NCBI RefSeq assembly: GCF_001425445.1
Contig: NZ_LMQU01000013.1
Location: forward strand, 310,001 to 374,000
Source: Devosia sp. Leaf420
Lineage (GTDB): Bacteria > Pseudomonadota > Alphaproteobacteria > Rhizobiales > Devosiaceae
Length of the DNA stretch: 64,000 nt
Direction: 5' to 3'
The translations under genes and the position numbers were made by a program. Below the pieces are notes generated by a model that was not told where the DNA came from, ran no database searches, and worked only from the letters and a program-made list of their open reading frames with translations. Below are positions 63,538 to 64,000 of this stretch, piece by piece (the first letter of the stretch is position 1; each line of letters begins with the position of its first letter).

Positions 63538-63983
63538 CGCAGCCGATCGAGCGCGCCCTGCAAAATGTAACTGGCGGCGAGCTTGTCGACGACTTCGGCG
63601 CGGCGGTCGCGGCGGAGGTCTGCTTCGATCATCATGCGGGTGACAGCGGAGGTCGACAGGCGCTCGTCCCAGAAGGCGATGGGTAGGTCGAGTTTCTGGC
63701 TGAGATTGCGGGCGAAGGCGCGAGTGGATTGGACGCGGGGGCCTTCGGTGCCATCCATGTTGAGTGGCAGGCCGAGGATCAGCGCAACGGCGTTGTTTTC
63801 AGCGACAAGCGCGATGATGCGTTCGGCATCCTGGGTGAATTTCGTTCGCTTGATGGTTTCGAGAGGGGAGGCGGAATAGCGCATGCCATCGGACACGGCG
63901 ATGCCGATGGTTTTGGTGCCGAGATCGAGGCCGAGGATTTTGCCGGCGGGGGGGATGGCGGCTAGGGTGTCGGTCACGGTCAC
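63531..63983 (-). CDS. ruvX: Holliday junction resolvase RuvX (YqgF family)
   Basis: A 150-residue RNase H-fold nuclease. The first catalytic Asp is in GLDLGTKTIGIAVSD and the second region in AFWDERLSTSAV. LGLPLNMDGTEGPR is the family loop, and the last Asp lies in EVVDKLAASYILQGALD. It has roles in Holliday-junction and 16S rRNA 5'-end processing in the wider family. Start at 63983 near the window edge; 17 bases follow. Confidence 0.93.
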   Translation of the reverse strand: MTVTDTLAAIPPAGKILGLDLGTKTIGIAVSDGMRYSASPLETIKRTKFTQDAERIIALVAENNAVALILGLPLNMDGTEGPRVQSTRAFARNLSQKLDLPIAFWDERLSTSAVTRMMIEADLRRDRRAEVVDKLAASYILQGALDRLRN

Positions 63984-64000
63984 ATGGGGCTCGCGGTTTT

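Overview
The window reads as a stretch of chromosome from an alphaproteobacterium of the order Hyphomicrobiales (Rhizobiales), most likely a Devosia-like free-living member. This is an inference. It rests on the divK-pleD / DUF3572-dinB neighbourhood, a LexA gene with GTTC-N7-GTTC SOS boxes, a dihydroorotase-like protein of the alphaproteobacterial type beside pyrB, the rpsB-tsf-pyrH-frr-uppS-cdsA-rseP-bamA-lpxD-fabZ-lpxA-lpxB order, and moderately GC-rich DNA with several families of small intergenic palindromes. I see no rRNA, tRNA, insertion sequence, prophage or CRISPR array. Almost all of the window is ordinary core genome.

Layout. 0-6 kb: cell-envelope and signalling genes (an anchored protein cut by the window edge, a small membrane protein, a transglutaminase-like peptidase, a tandem PilZ protein, a PAS protein, a rhomboid protease and a 599-residue exported protein of unknown role). 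6-13 kb: phosphomannomutase, ArfB, ThrRS, YidD, an IscU-like scaffold, FolE, an EVE protein, HisI and a 32-codon ORF. 13-29 kb: dnaE, then the translation/envelope supercluster from rpsB to lpxB. 29-34 kb: citrate synthase, GluRS and ComEC. 34-41 kb: a galactose/galactonate catabolic cluster. The minus-strand run is KDGal kinase, KDPGal aldolase, SMP-30 lactonase and GH42 beta-galactosidase, with a divergent IlvD/Edd-family sugar-acid dehydratase. Together they could carry out a De Ley-Doudoroff route from beta-galactosides to pyruvate and glyceraldehyde-3-phosphate, lacking only a galactose dehydrogenase and a transporter in this window.

41-51 kb: a repeat-rich spacer, LexA with two SOS boxes, a HIT protein, a fused fatty-acid-hydroxylase/SDR protein, an overlapping run dinB-ridA-GDPD-GNAT, DUF3572, and the cell-cycle regulators DivK and PleD. 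A structured non-coding stretch and rpmG follow. 51-64 kb: a ParD/ParE module whose toxin gene is frameshifted, DUF983, RNase R, dipeptidase, TopA, DprA, PlsY, DUF1993, a dihydroorotase homologue that lacks its zinc-binding HxH pair, PyrB, and RuvX.

The observations most worth a second look are the candidate structured RNA after pleD, the frameshifted ParE, an NTF2-like gene whose 3' end has been replaced by a palindromic repeat, the metal-ligand-less PyrC next to PyrB, the hydroxylase-SDR fusion, the paired SOS boxes of lexA, and an alternating half-site array upstream of pyrB. Nothing here is clearly a new multi-gene system.
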